This document shows positions 13,288 to 23,325 of a DNA stretch of 64,000 bases, piece by piece. Position numbers and translations under genes: made by a program. Origin of the DNA: Succinispira mobilis DSM 6222 (GTDB lineage Bacteria > Bacillota > Negativicutes > Acidaminococcales > Succinispiraceae); contig NZ_KB913028.1 in NCBI RefSeq assembly GCF_000384135.1, forward strand, positions 957,351 through 1,021,350, in the 5' to 3' direction. The notes below the pieces were generated by a model that saw only the letters and a program-made list of their open reading frames with translations, was not told the DNA's origin and made no database searches. Position 1 is the first letter of the stretch, and every line of letters begins with the position of its first letter.

Positions 13288-15612
13288 ATGACAGATAAAC
13301 CTAAAAATATTTTGCCTGTATTGCCTTTGCGAGGGGTACTGGTTTTTCCTTATATGATGGCTAATTTAGATGTAGGGCGCACTCATTCTATGAAGTCTTT
13401 AGAACGTGCAGCCTTAGAGAATAATAGAATTATTTTGGCAACTCAAAAGTCTTTTCTGGATGAAAACCCTATAAAATCAGGGATATACACCACAGGTGTT
13501 CTAGCAGAAATCAAACAGTTCGTAAAGATGCCGAACAATACAATGAGAGTTTTGGTAGAAGGTCTAAACCGAGTAAAGCTTGGAGAAATATTTGAGTTAG
13601 ATGCTTGCTATTTTACAGATTATCAGGAATTTGAGCCGAGCATTAGAGATGTTTTAGAAGTAGAAGCATTAAGAAAATTAACTTTAGAGTATTTTGAAAA
13701 ATGGGGTAGTGTAAATAATAAAGTTTCACCAGAGGTTTTTATTACAGCCAAAGCGATTGAGGAGCCACAAAGATTTTTTGATTTTATTGTAGGCAATTTA
13801 TTTATTGACATCAAACAAAAACAAGAATTGCTGGAAGAAGAATGTTTGGATATTGCCTTTAACAAAGTATTAGTTATTTTGACGCGCGAGATTGATTTGT
13901 TAGAAATTGCTAAAAAAATATCGCAACAAGTAAAAAAACAAGTTGATAAAAATCAAAAAGAATATTATTTAAAAGAACAGTTAAAAGCAATTAATAAAGA
14001 ACTAAGCGCTGGGGATGAAAGTTTTTCAGAAGTTCGGGAAGAATATAAGAAAAAAATGCGTAAGCTTGTATTTCCTAAAGAAGTGTTAGAAAGAATTAAT
14101 AAAGAATTGGCAAGATTAGAAAAAATGCCTGCAGTAAATATGGAAGGCGCAGTAATTAGGAACTACTTAGACACGCTTATTAATGTTCCTTGGGATAACG
14201 AGAGTATTGATCTTTTGGATATTGAAATTTCTGAAAGAACTTTAGCTGAGGATCACTATGGCTTAGAGAAGGTAAAAGAGCGAATTATAGAATTTTTGGC
14301 TGTGAAAATTTTAACTAAAAGTCTTAAAGGACCGATTTTGTGTTTAGCAGGACCGCCAGGAGTTGGCAAAACTTCTTTAGCAAAGTCTATAGCTAAAGCT
14401 ATGAATAGAAAATTTGTGCGCATGTCATTAGGTGGAGTACGCGATGAAGCCGAAATTAGAGGACATCGGCGTACATATATAGGCGCAATGCCTGGAAGAA
14501 TAGTTCAAGGCTTGATTAATTGCAAAACAAAAAATCCTGTGTTTTTATTAGATGAGATTGATAAAATGAGTAGTGATTTTCGTGGTGATCCAACCGCAGC
14601 GATGTTGGAAGTCTTAGATGCAGAACAAAATAATACTTTTCAAGATCATTATGTAGATTTACCTTTAGATTTATCTAAAGTGTTTTGGATTGTTACAGCT
14701 AATGATATTGGCAATATACCAAGGCCATTACTAGATAGAATGGAAGTAATTAATTTATCAAGTTACACGCAAGAAGAAAAAGTTGCAATTGCTGAAAAAT
14801 ATTTATTGCCTAGAAAAATAGAAGAACATGGACTAACAACTCAACAATTAATATTAAAAGGCAACGTTTTAGAAAGAATAATTAGGGACTATACTAGAGA
14901 AGCCGGAGTTCGTAGTTTAGAGCGATCTATCGCTAAAATTTGCAGAAAAGTTGCCCGCGAGGTCGCACTTAATTCAGAGGCGAAATGCATTATTACGGTG
15001 AGCAACCTAAAAAAATATTTAAGTAAACCCTTATATAATAATAAAGACCGAATTAGAGTAAGCCAACCAGGGCTTGTTAACGGTTTGGCTTGGACTAATT
15101 TTGGAGGAGAAGTTTTAAATGTAGAAGTTCTAGCTACAGCTGGAAAAGGAGAATTATTACTTACTGGTCAATTAGGCGATGTGATGGTTGAATCTGCGAA
15201 AGCAGCCTATTCTTATTTAAAAGCAAATAGTAAAAAATTGAATTTAAATAAAGATTTCCCCAGTAAAATAGACATACATGTACATTTCCCAGCGGGAGCG
15301 ACGCCAAAAGATGGCCCTTCAGCAGGAATTACTATGGCCGTAGCACTGATATCAGCTTTGAAAAATCAAGCAGTAGATCAAGAAATTGCAATGACTGGAG
15401 AAATAACATTATTAGGACGTGTATTAGCAGTAGGGGGTGTAAAAGAAAAAGTCTTAGCTGCATATAGGTATGGTATAGTTAAAGTTTTTTTGCCTAAGGC
15501 TAATATAGATGACTTGGATGAAATTCCTAGGAAAATAAAAAAGCAAATAAAATTTATAGCAGTTGAAAATGTATTTGAAGTTATAAGTGAAATATTTGGA
15601 GGTGAGAGCTAA
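13288..15612 (+). CDS. lon: ATP-dependent protease Lon
   Basis: Cytoplasmic AAA+ serine protease degrading misfolded and regulatory proteins. The 774 residues contain the N-terminal LAN domain beginning [13 protein letters not shown], a coiled-coil middle region, Walker [10 protein letters not shown] near residue 354, Walker [10 protein letters not shown], and the protease domain with the nucleophile Ser in PKDGPSAG near 678 and the paired Lys in GGVKEKVLA near 720. It has its own -10 element after the clpX terminator, and engB begins directly at its stop codon. Confidence 0.98.
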   Translation: MTDKPKNILPVLPLRGVLVFPYMMANLDVGRTHSMKSLERAALENNRIILATQKSFLDENPIKSGIYTTGVLAEIKQFVKMPNNTMRVLVEGLNRVKLGEIFELDACYFTDYQEFEPSIRDVLEVEALRKLTLEYFEKWGSVNNKVSPEVFITAKAIEEPQRFFDFIVGNLFIDIKQKQELLEEECLDIAFNKVLVILTREIDLLEIAKKISQQVKKQVDKNQKEYYLKEQLKAINKELSAGDESFSEVREEYKKKMRKLVFPKEVLERINKELARLEKMPAVNMEGAVIRNYLDTLINVPWDNESIDLLDIEISERTLAEDHYGLEKVKERIIEFLAVKILTKSLKGPILCLAGPPGVGKTSLAKSIAKAMNRKFVRMSLGGVRDEAEIRGHRRTYIGAMPGRIVQGLINCKTKNPVFLLDEIDKMSSDFRGDPTAAMLEVLDAEQNNTFQDHYVDLPLDLSKVFWIVTANDIGNIPRPLLDRMEVINLSSYTQEEKVAIAEKYLLPRKIEEHGLTTQQLILKGNVLERIIRDYTREAGVRSLERSIAKICRKVAREVALNSEAKCIITVSNLKKYLSKPLYNNKDRIRVSQPGLVNGLAWTNFGGEVLNVEVLATAGKGELLLTGQLGDVMVESAKAAYSYLKANSKKLNLNKDFPSKIDIHVHFPAGATPKDGPSAGITMAVALISALKNQAVDQEIAMTGEITLLGRVLAVGGVKEKVLAAYRYGIVKVFLPKANIDDLDEIPRKIKKQIKFIAVENVFEVISEIFGGES

Positions 15613-16239
15613 TTGAATTTTACATGGGATATAATTAAGGCGAAGTTCATTACTTCAGCTGTTAGAGGCGATCAATATCCAACAGATGATCTGCGTGAGG
15701 TTGCTTTTGTGGGCCGATCAAATGTAGGAAAGTCGTCTTTGATAAATTCTTTGTGTCGACAAAACAAACTGGCTAAAACTAGTAGTTCACCAGGAAAAAC
15801 ACAAACAATAAATTTTTATGAATTACAAGCTAAGGCGGTATTCAATGGCGAAGATGTGCGTCGTGAATTTTATTTGGTAGATTTGCCTGGCTATGGGTTT
15901 GCAAAAGCATCCCGTGATGCTAAAACGCAGTGGTCCGGCTTTATTAGGACGTATTTAACTAGTTCGGATCGTTTAAAACTGGTTTGCCAGTTAATAGATA
16001 TTAGACATCCCCTAATGGAAAGTGATTTAGTGTGTTTTCACTGGCTTATTTCATCTGGATTACCAGTGCAAGTAGTTTTGACTAAATCTGATAAACTATC
16101 TAAACAAAGTGTAGTAGCTCAACATGGAGCTTTAGCTAAAGCATTGGGCTTGGATAAAGATTCCGTAATAGTATATTCTGCAGTTCAAAATACTGGGCGC
16201 TTAGAGCTTATCGATAAATTATCAAAAGCTTTTGTGTAA
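15613..16239 (+). CDS. engB: Ribosome-biogenesis GTP-binding protein EngB/YsxC
   Basis: Essential GTPase of large-subunit assembly. G-motifs are visible: GRSNVGKSS (G1), DLPGYG (G3), TKSDKL (G4) and a YSAV G5-like segment. The start codon is TTG, immediately after the lon TAA; the GGAGGTGAG Shine-Dalgarno lies inside the end of lon, so the two are translationally coupled. 208 residues is near the family norm of about 195. Confidence 0.95.
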   Translation: MNFTWDIIKAKFITSAVRGDQYPTDDLREVAFVGRSNVGKSSLINSLCRQNKLAKTSSSPGKTQTINFYELQAKAVFNGEDVRREFYLVDLPGYGFAKASRDAKTQWSGFIRTYLTSSDRLKLVCQLIDIRHPLMESDLVCFHWLISSGLPVQVVLTKSDKLSKQSVVAQHGALAKALGLDKDSVIVYSAVQNTGRLELIDKLSKAFV

Positions 16240-16259
16240 AGATAAAATTGAGGGATTTT

Positions 16260-17306
16260 ATGCGTAATTTTGTGATAATGTTTTTAGCTTCGGTTTTTTT
16301 GGCGCTATTATTACAAGGGATAGGTATGCCTATCCCTTACTTGCTAGCACCTTTGTTGTTGACTGTTTTTTGTAATATTAAAGGCTATAAATTTAAATGG
16401 CAAATTAAGTGGCGGAACTTAGCTTTGATACCTATAGGTTATGGATTAGGTCGACAAATTGAATGGGCGACTTGTCAAAAAATATTTAATGAATTATGTG
16501 GTATCGGAGCAAGTACTTTTTTTCTAACTACTATTAGTGTGATAATGGCTGTTATTATTAGTCGTAAGACAAGAATTGGTATAGAAAGTAGTTTAATCGG
16601 TAATATGCCAGGTGGATTAACGCAAATGTTACTTTTGAGTGAAGAGTTATCAGGTGTTGATGCAAATGTTGTTACAATCATGCAAACAGTAAGATTAATT
16701 TCTACGATTGTGGTGATACCTTTTATAGTACTAAATTCTTTGTCGAATACTCACGATTTTAGTAGTTTAATTCAAGGTAATGTGCCTAATTTTTTATCTT
16801 TTCCAGAGGCTGTTTTTATGATTGCTACAGTTTTGTTTGGCGTTTTTTTAGCGAGGTTAATAAAAATTCCTACTCCCTATATGTTGGGCGCGCTTTTAAT
16901 AACGGCTGTATTAAATATAGTTTGGCAACCAGTGCCGGAAATTGATCGAACGATATTAAAGGGAGCGCAAATTTTTGTGGGAATTCAGATGGGACAAGCG
17001 GTAGAATTGCCAAAAATAAAAGAATTGCGCCAACATTTACCAATAATAATTAGCTCTTCGGTTGTTGTAATTATAGCTAGCTTTGGCTTAGGCTATTTGT
17101 TGAGATTTTATTATGGTTATGATTTAGCTACTGCATTTTTAGCAACTGCTCCAGGCGGAATAACAGAAATGAGTATTACGGGACTTAACATTGGAGCAGA
17201 TGTTTCTATAATTTTGGCATATCAACTTTTTCGGTTAATATTCATGAGCGCCCTAATGCCAGTGTTATTAAAGGGTTATTTTAATTACAGACATACAACA
17301 GCTTGA
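16260..17306 (+). CDS. AbrB-family integral membrane protein
   Basis: A 348-residue polytopic protein made of two homologous halves. Each half has a PxPYLL/PTPYML entry motif and a PGGLTQM or PGGITEM motif, the hallmark of the AbrB duplication family. Members are often labelled putative ammonia monooxygenase or transporter without biochemical support; the function is unknown. TTG 16248 is in frame, but the GAGGG at 16250-16254 points to ATG 16260. The valS promoter overlaps its stop codon. Confidence 0.85.
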   Translation: MRNFVIMFLASVFLALLLQGIGMPIPYLLAPLLLTVFCNIKGYKFKWQIKWRNLALIPIGYGLGRQIEWATCQKIFNELCGIGASTFFLTTISVIMAVIISRKTRIGIESSLIGNMPGGLTQMLLLSEELSGVDANVVTIMQTVRLISTIVVIPFIVLNSLSNTHDFSSLIQGNVPNFLSFPEAVFMIATVLFGVFLARLIKIPTPYMLGALLITAVLNIVWQPVPEIDRTILKGAQIFVGIQMGQAVELPKIKELRQHLPIIISSSVVVIIASFGLGYLLRFYYGYDLATAFLATAPGGITEMSITGLNIGADVSIILAYQLFRLIFMSALMPVLLKGYFNYRHTTA

Positions 17307-17331
17307 CAATAGTGTCTGCTATTGGTAGAAT
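17303..17331 (+). promoter_or_regulatory. Promoter of the valS T-box leader
   Basis: TTGACA (17303-17308) and TAGAAT (17326-17331) are 17 bp apart. The -35 overlaps the stop codon of the upstream AbrB-type gene. Confidence 0.8.
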
Positions 17332-17339
17332 TAGGACAT

Positions 17340-17600
17340 ATTTATAAGATAAGTGATGATTAGAACAAGTAGCTGATAACTAAGGCTTTTTAGAGAGAAT
17401 ACGCTAGGCTGGGACGTATTTAAGTTTTTTGTCAGTGAAGTAATCTAGGAGCTGGCAATGTGAAGGCGAAAGTTGTGTAGCTTTGCTCGTAAATAGTGCG
17501 TTAAACTATTTGAGAGTCTGCTTTGCAGAAATTTTGGTGGTACCGCGGAAGTTATAAGCTTTCGTCCTAAATTTATTTGGGATGAAGGCTTTTATTTTTT
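17340..17600 (+). promoter_or_regulatory. T-box leader, valine specifier GUA
   Basis: Senses uncharged tRNA-Val to allow transcription of valS. The T-box sequence GGTGGTACCGCGG lies at 17536-17548. Stem I shows AGAGAG at 17392-17397, an apical AATACG/CGTATT stem around a GGCTGGGA loop, and the conserved GAA followed by GTA at 17440-17442, the Val specifier by comparison with the other two leaders here. The terminator pairs AAGCTTTCGTCC (17556-17567) with GGGATGAAGGCTT and ends in a T-run. Confidence 0.95.
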
Positions 17601-17623
17601 TATAATTTTAGGAGGAATTTTAA

Positions 17624-20293
17624 GTGAGTGCAGAAATTAATGAAACCAACATCTCTAAGGTTTATGAGCCTGAACAAGTTGAAAAAAAGTGGTACAAATT
17701 TTGGGAAGAAAACAAGTTGTTTCATCAAGAAGTTGATAGCAATAAAAAGCCATATAGCATTGTAATACCACCACCAAATGTGACTGGACAATTGCATATG
17801 GGGCATGCTTTAGATAATACTTTGCAGGATATTTTAATTAGGTTTCGGCGGATGCAAGGCTATAATACTCTTTGGATGCCAGGAACGGATCATGCAGGGA
17901 TAGCTACGCAAATTAAAGTTGAAGAAGAATTACGCAAATCAGAACAGCTAACTAGATATGATTTGGGAAGAGAGAATTTTATTGAGCGGGTATGGGCTTG
18001 GAAAGAACAGTATGGCAATAGAATTATTAATCAACTAAAATCCTTGGGAGCTTCATGTGATTGGTCGCGAGAACGATTTACAATGGATGAAGGTTGCTCT
18101 AAAGCGGTAAGAGAAGTTTTTGTAAGTTTGTATGAGCAGGGGTTAATTTATCAAGGCTCCAGAATCACTAATTGGTGTGTACGGTGTAACACTGCTTTGA
18201 GTGACATAGAAGTTGAACATGAAGAACAAGCTGCAAAACTTTGGCATGTGCGTTATAAGGTTGTAGGTGAAAATAATGAGTATGTGACAATTGCAACCAC
18301 TAGGCCGGAAACAATTTTAGGTGATACAGCAGTAGCTGTTAATCCTGAAGATGAACGATATCGCCAGGTTATAGGTAAGAAATTACTAGTTCCAATTGTA
18401 AATCGTGAAATACCTATTATTGAAGATAGCTATGTTGATCCTAGCTTTGGAACTGGTGCTGTAAAGGTTACGCCTGCGCATGACCCTAATGATTTCGATA
18501 TGGGCGAGCGACATAAATTAGAACACATTGTTGTTATTGCTCCAGATGGTAAAATGACGGAAATTGCTGGCAAATATCAAGGTCAAGATCGTTATGAGTG
18601 CAGAAAAAACTTAATTGCGGATATTGAAGCACAAGGGGATTTGGTTAAAATAATTGAACATCAAAACTCTGTGGGTCACTGTCAGCGTTGCAATACAGTA
18701 GTTGAACCACTAGTGTCCAAACAATGGTTTGTAAAGATGCAACCTTTAGTTGCAGAACCTTTGGCTTGTGTGCAAGAAGGTGAAATCAAGTTTGTTCCTG
18801 AAAGATTTAGTAAAACATATACTAGTTGGTTAGAAAATATTCGTGACTGGTGCATTTCGCGTCAAATTTGGTGGGGTCATAGAATTCCAGCTTGGTATTG
18901 TTCAGAATGTGGGGAAACAATTGTTTCGAGGGTTGATATAACAAGTTGTCCTAAATGTTCTGCTAAAACAGTAAAACAAGATGAAGATGTTTTAGATACT
19001 TGGTTTAGTTCTGCATTATGGCCTTTTTCTACTATGGGCTGGCCGGAGAATACTCCTGAGTTAAAACAGTTTTATCCTACAAGTGTCTTAGTTACAGGCT
19101 ATGATATTATATTTTTTTGGGTAGCCAGAATGGTTGTAATGGGAAGGAAGTTTATGGAAGAAATCCCGTTTAAACATGTTTTTATTCATGGGTTAGTGCG
19201 TGATAGTCAAGGAAGAAAAATGAGTAAATCTTTAGGTAATGGGATTGATCCGCTAGAGGTAATTGAAAAATATGGTGCAGACACTTTGAGATTTACATTA
19301 ATAACAGGAAATACTCCCGGCAATGATATGCGCTTTTATTGGGAGCGAGTGGAATCTAGCCGTAATTTTGCTAATAAAATTTGGAATGCTTCTCGCTTTA
19401 CCTTAATGAATATACAAGACTATGAGTATCAGCCGCAACTTAGTTTACAATACACTTTGGCAGATAGCTGGATATTGTCGCGCTTAAATACTGTGATAGA
19501 AGAGACTACAAGGCTACTTGAAAATTTCGAATTAGGTGAAGCTGGGAAAAAGATATACGACTTTATCTGGAGTGAATTTTGTGATTGGTATATTGAGTTA
19601 GCGAAAGCGCGGCTTTATAACAAAGAAGATTTGACTGCTCGTTATACGGCACAAACAGTTTTAAAAGAAGTTTTAGGAAAGTCAATGCAATTGTTACATC
19701 CTTTTATGCCTTTTATTACCGAAGAAATTTGGCAGTATGTGGCTAAAGAAAATATTAGTATAATGATTTCTGAATGGCCTGAAGTTAATAAAGAACTTAT
19801 TGTAACTAAAGCTGAAGCAGATATGAATATAATTATGGATAGCATTAAAGCCATTAGAAATATTAGAGCGGAAATGAATATTCCCTTAGGTAAAAAAAAT
19901 ATGGTGATTATCCAGTCTGCAAATCAAGATATTTATAATTTATTAGAAGCAAATCAAGAATATTTTAAGTCTTTAGCGAGCGTGGAGGAATTGGAATTAA
20001 GCTTTATAAATGAAACTAAACCACAAGACTCCGTTTCTGCAATTTTGAATTCAGTAGAAATATATTTACCTCTTAAGGGATTATTAGATGTAGAAAAAGA
20101 AGTACAGCGGCTAAATAAAGAACTGGAAAATATGCAGAAGGAAGTATCACGTTTGGTTGGCAAACTCAATAATGCAGCCTTTTTGGCAAAAGCACCAGAA
20201 GATATTGTTGAAAAAGAGCAAGAAAAATTAAAAGAATATCAAGAAAAATATGCAGCAATAGAAGAGCGAATTAATTATTTTAAAAATTTATAG
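17624..20293 (+). CDS. valS: Valyl-tRNA synthetase
   Basis: Class I aminoacyl-tRNA synthetase charging tRNA-Val. The HIGH-type motif is HMGH in the segment PNVTGQLHMGHA near residue 55; KMSKS is near 532 (GRKMSKSLGNG). An editing domain lies between, and a coiled-coil tRNA-binding arm rich in Glu/Lys/Gln fills the last 60 residues. 889 residues is typical. The start is GTG 17624, 7 nt after GGAGGAA. Controlled by the T-box leader upstream. Confidence 0.98.
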   Translation: MSAEINETNISKVYEPEQVEKKWYKFWEENKLFHQEVDSNKKPYSIVIPPPNVTGQLHMGHALDNTLQDILIRFRRMQGYNTLWMPGTDHAGIATQIKVEEELRKSEQLTRYDLGRENFIERVWAWKEQYGNRIINQLKSLGASCDWSRERFTMDEGCSKAVREVFVSLYEQGLIYQGSRITNWCVRCNTALSDIEVEHEEQAAKLWHVRYKVVGENNEYVTIATTRPETILGDTAVAVNPEDERYRQVIGKKLLVPIVNREIPIIEDSYVDPSFGTGAVKVTPAHDPNDFDMGERHKLEHIVVIAPDGKMTEIAGKYQGQDRYECRKNLIADIEAQGDLVKIIEHQNSVGHCQRCNTVVEPLVSKQWFVKMQPLVAEPLACVQEGEIKFVPERFSKTYTSWLENIRDWCISRQIWWGHRIPAWYCSECGETIVSRVDITSCPKCSAKTVKQDEDVLDTWFSSALWPFSTMGWPENTPELKQFYPTSVLVTGYDIIFFWVARMVVMGRKFMEEIPFKHVFIHGLVRDSQGRKMSKSLGNGIDPLEVIEKYGADTLRFTLITGNTPGNDMRFYWERVESSRNFANKIWNASRFTLMNIQDYEYQPQLSLQYTLADSWILSRLNTVIEETTRLLENFELGEAGKKIYDFIWSEFCDWYIELAKARLYNKEDLTARYTAQTVLKEVLGKSMQLLHPFMPFITEEIWQYVAKENISIMISEWPEVNKELIVTKAEADMNIIMDSIKAIRNIRAEMNIPLGKKNMVIIQSANQDIYNLLEANQEYFKSLASVEELELSFINETKPQDSVSAILNSVEIYLPLKGLLDVEKEVQRLNKELENMQKEVSRLVGKLNNAAFLAKAPEDIVEKEQEKLKEYQEKYAAIEERINYFKNL

Positions 20294-20327
20294 GTTGAGA
20301 GAGCCATGGCAAATCTCTAATTATAGA

Positions 20328-20345
20328 GCGGGACTTAGTGCCCGC
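20328..20345. repeat. GC-rich hairpin after valS
   Basis: GCGGG and CCCGC enclose an 8-nt loop. Nearly the same hairpin (GCGGGACTT-GTGCCCGC core) occurs at 56835-56853 after the BMP lipoproteins. Here the following sequence is CTAAATTTT, a poor T-run, so termination would be partial. Confidence 0.6.
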
Positions 20346-20371
20346 CTAAATTTTCATAAGGAGAGTTTTTT

Positions 20372-21649
20372 ATGAAAAATAGAAACTATGAAGGGGCTTT
20401 AAATAAACTACACAGTTTAGGAGTTTTTGGAATTAAACCAGGTTTGGAAAGAATAAAAATATTACTTAAAAAAATAGGAAACCCCGAGCAGCAAATTAAA
20501 TGCATTCATATTACAGGAACTAATGGTAAAGGTTCCGTAAGCGCTATGTTAGAAGGTATGCTAGTTGCAAGCGGTTATAAAGTGGGAAAATTTACATCAC
20601 CGCATTTGGTAAGCTATAACGAAAGAATGGTAGTTCAAAAACAACAAATAGCAGATCGAGAATTTGCAGATTTAGTTTATGAAATTTGTCATTGTGCAAC
20701 GGACATGACTAAAGATATGCAACCAACTCAATTTGAAGTGTTAACTGCCATGGCTTTTTTGTATTTCGCTAGACAAAAGGTAGACTTAGCTATTATCGAA
20801 GTCGGAATGGGCGGTCTGCTAGATTCAACCAATGTGATTACACCCATATGTTCTATAATTACAAATGTCAGCTTAGATCATATGGATAAATGTGGCGATA
20901 GTATTGAAAAAATAGCTGTTCATAAGGCGGGAATTATAAAGAAGAACATACCGGTAATTACTGCGGCAACCGCAGAAGCCTTAGATATAATACGAGAAAC
21001 TGCAAGTAAGTATCAAGCACCACTTTATATTGCCGGCAAAGATTTTTATTGTCAAGAAATAAGTAAAAGCTTATTAGGCCAAAAAATAAAATATTTTGCA
21101 GGGAAAGAAGCAGTGGAGTTTGAGATAAAATTATTAGGCAAACATCAATTAACTAACTCTGCTGTGGCTATAACTGCATTTAAACTAATAACCAAAGGAC
21201 AAAAAATGCAAGCTATTGCTTCTGGGCTGAAAGAAACAATTTGGAGTGGGAGAGCAGAAATAATAAGTCAAGATCCAGTAATTATTTTGGATGGGGCACA
21301 TAATCCTGCAGGCGCAATTGCTTTACGGGAATTATTAGATGATGAACTTTTACGTGCCAAAAGAAAATGCTTTATTTTGGGTTTTATGCAAGATAAATTA
21401 ATAATAGAAATCGTAAATATTTTATGCAAAAAAGAAGACACAATTATAGTTGTTAATGCTGCCCCTGATTTGTCTAGAGCCGCAAGCCCCGAGCAATTGA
21501 AGCAACTTATCCAGGCTCCTACGATACTAATGCATGATTATCAGCAAGCAATATTAAAAGCAAAAGAAGTAGTTGGCAAAGAAGGTCTTGTTTGTATTGC
21601 TGGTTCGTTATATTTAGTTGGCAATATCAAGAAAACTTTGCTACAATGA
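20372..21649 (+). CDS. folC: Folylpolyglutamate synthase / dihydrofolate synthase
   Basis: Adds glutamates to folates (and possibly L-Glu to dihydropteroate), retaining folate cofactors. A Mur-ligase-fold protein of 425 residues with the P-loop ITGTNGKGSV near residue 50, the omega-loop region KFTSPHLVSYNERM, the GMGGLLDSTN segment and the C-terminal DGAHNPAG motif. GGAG precedes ATG 20372. It is commonly placed next to valS in Firmicutes, as here. Confidence 0.96.
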   Translation: MKNRNYEGALNKLHSLGVFGIKPGLERIKILLKKIGNPEQQIKCIHITGTNGKGSVSAMLEGMLVASGYKVGKFTSPHLVSYNERMVVQKQQIADREFADLVYEICHCATDMTKDMQPTQFEVLTAMAFLYFARQKVDLAIIEVGMGGLLDSTNVITPICSIITNVSLDHMDKCGDSIEKIAVHKAGIIKKNIPVITAATAEALDIIRETASKYQAPLYIAGKDFYCQEISKSLLGQKIKYFAGKEAVEFEIKLLGKHQLTNSAVAITAFKLITKGQKMQAIASGLKETIWSGRAEIISQDPVIILDGAHNPAGAIALRELLDDELLRAKRKCFILGFMQDKLIIEIVNILCKKEDTIIVVNAAPDLSRAASPEQLKQLIQAPTILMHDYQQAILKAKEVVGKEGLVCIAGSLYLVGNIKKTLLQ

Positions 21650-21687
21650 GGATGTAAACTTAAATAAAAACGGGATTAAAGGTGAAT

Positions 21688-22905
21688 ATGTTACAAAATT
21701 TTTATAAAAAAACACAACTATCAGAATACATTACATGGTTATTGTATTGTATTGCTTTTTTGTTGCCATTTGCAGTAGAAATAACTACGGTTTTAATTTA
21801 TATAGCGGCAGGTTTGGCTTTGTATGAGCGAATTAAAAGAAAAAAAATATTTGCAAGTTTATGTAAACACAACTACCTTTTTTGGGCGTGGGCAGTGATT
21901 GCAGGACTGTCGGTGGTTAAATCTGTGAATGTTTCTGCTAGTTTTTATAATTATCAAGTATTGATAACGCAATACTTGAGCGTGTATTTTTTGGGATATT
22001 TCTATATTGATAATAAAGACAAGCTTAAAAAATTGTTTTTGTGCTTTGGGGCAGCGACAGTACTAGTTTCTAGTTATGGGATTTTTCAATATATACAGGG
22101 TATTAGTTTGATGGAGCGTTTAGAATGGATAGATGTTGAACAATTTCCTGAATTAAAGACTAGAGTTTTTTCAACTTTATCTAATCCTAACATTTTAGCT
22201 GCTTATTTGTGTATGTCGATTTGTTTATCAATAGGGTTGATCTTAAATCGCCCCACAAAAATGAGAGAAAAGATGTTTTTATACTTAAGTATTCTTTTGA
22301 GCTTAATTTGTTTGCTATTGACATTTTCGCGCGGCGCATGGTTATCCTTATTTGTTGTTATTGTTATTTTAGGAATGCTTATAAACAAGAGAATTCTGAT
22401 TGTTTTTTTAGTGCTAACAGCAATTGGAACTTTCTTTATGCAGGACTTAATTGTTGACAGACTTATGTCGGTATTAAATCCTACTGACACATCTTCATCT
22501 TTAAGAATTGCTTTTTGGGAAAGTACTGTAGCGATGATAATTGATAATCCTTTATTAGGAGTTGGTTGGGCTGGTTACCAGTATGCCTACCCAGAATATG
22601 ATTTTTTTATAAATGACTCTAATGTAGTAATCTATCATGCACATAATATGTATTTGAATATGCCTGGAGAGATTGGAATTACAGGTGGGCTGATTTATAT
22701 AGCCATGTTTTTTTATTTAATCAAAATACTGCATGAAAAGTATACAGTATTGTCTAGGGATAAAGGATACTTTTTATCTGTTATTAGTTGTACATTTGTG
22801 TTATTATTAATTGGGATAACTGATTATCCGTTATTTAATTTACAGATTTCTTCTATTTTTTGGTTAATTTCAGGTAGTTCTTTAGCTGCGTTAACAAGAA
22901 CATAA
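21688..22905 (+). CDS. O-antigen ligase family membrane protein
   Basis: A polytopic inner-membrane protein of about 405 residues. It has the Wzy_C/O-antigen ligase signature: a long periplasmic loop with NPLLGVGWAGYQY and HAHNMYLN, preceded by TFSRGAWL. Such proteins transfer or polymerise glycans on undecaprenyl or lipid A carriers; the exact substrate is unknown. A GTG at 21682 is in frame but lies within the AAAGGTGA Shine-Dalgarno, so ATG 21688 is chosen. Its presence fits a diderm envelope, though monoderms also carry family members. Confidence 0.8.
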   Translation: MLQNFYKKTQLSEYITWLLYCIAFLLPFAVEITTVLIYIAAGLALYERIKRKKIFASLCKHNYLFWAWAVIAGLSVVKSVNVSASFYNYQVLITQYLSVYFLGYFYIDNKDKLKKLFLCFGAATVLVSSYGIFQYIQGISLMERLEWIDVEQFPELKTRVFSTLSNPNILAAYLCMSICLSIGLILNRPTKMREKMFLYLSILLSLICLLLTFSRGAWLSLFVVIVILGMLINKRILIVFLVLTAIGTFFMQDLIVDRLMSVLNPTDTSSSLRIAFWESTVAMIIDNPLLGVGWAGYQYAYPEYDFFINDSNVVIYHAHNMYLNMPGEIGITGGLIYIAMFFYLIKILHEKYTVLSRDKGYFLSVISCTFVLLLIGITDYPLFNLQISSIFWLISGSSLAALTRT

Positions 22906-22956
22906 TATGCATCTAGTGTTTTCGGAAAAGTGATACATTTTAAAGGGGTGTTTTGT

Positions 22957-23325
22957 TTGTTAAATTTAAGAAAAATACAAGAGATTTTGTCAGCAGAGGT
23001 TTTAATAGGAGCCGAATTGATGGAAACAGAAATACATTCCGCTTGTGGCGCTGATTTAATGAGTGATGTTTTAGCTTTTACCAAAGAAAACACCTTGCTT
23101 TTGACCGGGATGGTTAACTGTCAGGTTATTAGGACCGCAGAAATTAGTGATTTAAGTGCAATTATCTTCGTGCGTGGCAAAGTACCAAGAGAAGAGGTTT
23201 TAGAAGCAGCTCGTGATATAAAAATCCCGATTTTAATAACTAAATATCCAATGTATGAAGCTTGTGGGAAACTATTTGCAGCAGGTTTAGCTGGGTGTTC
23301 ACGAAAAGAGGACAGTATTATATGA
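22957..23325 (+). CDS. DRTGG-domain protein, first gene of hydrogenase operon
   Basis: A small protein of about 122 residues resembling the DRTGG domain found in HPr-kinase-like and phosphotransacetylase-associated proteins: NLRKIQEIL at the start, GADLMSDVLAF, an LLTG strand, then IIFVRGK. The biochemical role is unknown. The frame is open from GTG 22930, but AAAGGGG at 22942-22948 places the start at TTG 22957. The stop overlaps the next ATG (ATGA). A related protein recurs at 25098 in the same operon. Confidence 0.7.
   Translation: MLNLRKIQEILSAEVLIGAELMETEIHSACGADLMSDVLAFTKENTLLLTGMVNCQVIRTAEISDLSAIIFVRGKVPREEVLEAARDIKIPILITKYPMYEACGKLFAAGLAGCSRKEDSII

Noticed and set aside
16248-17306. 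Ammonia monooxygenase label for the AbrB-type protein
   Set aside because: The label is an inherited database name; there are no copper or substrate motifs and the protein is a duplicated membrane family.
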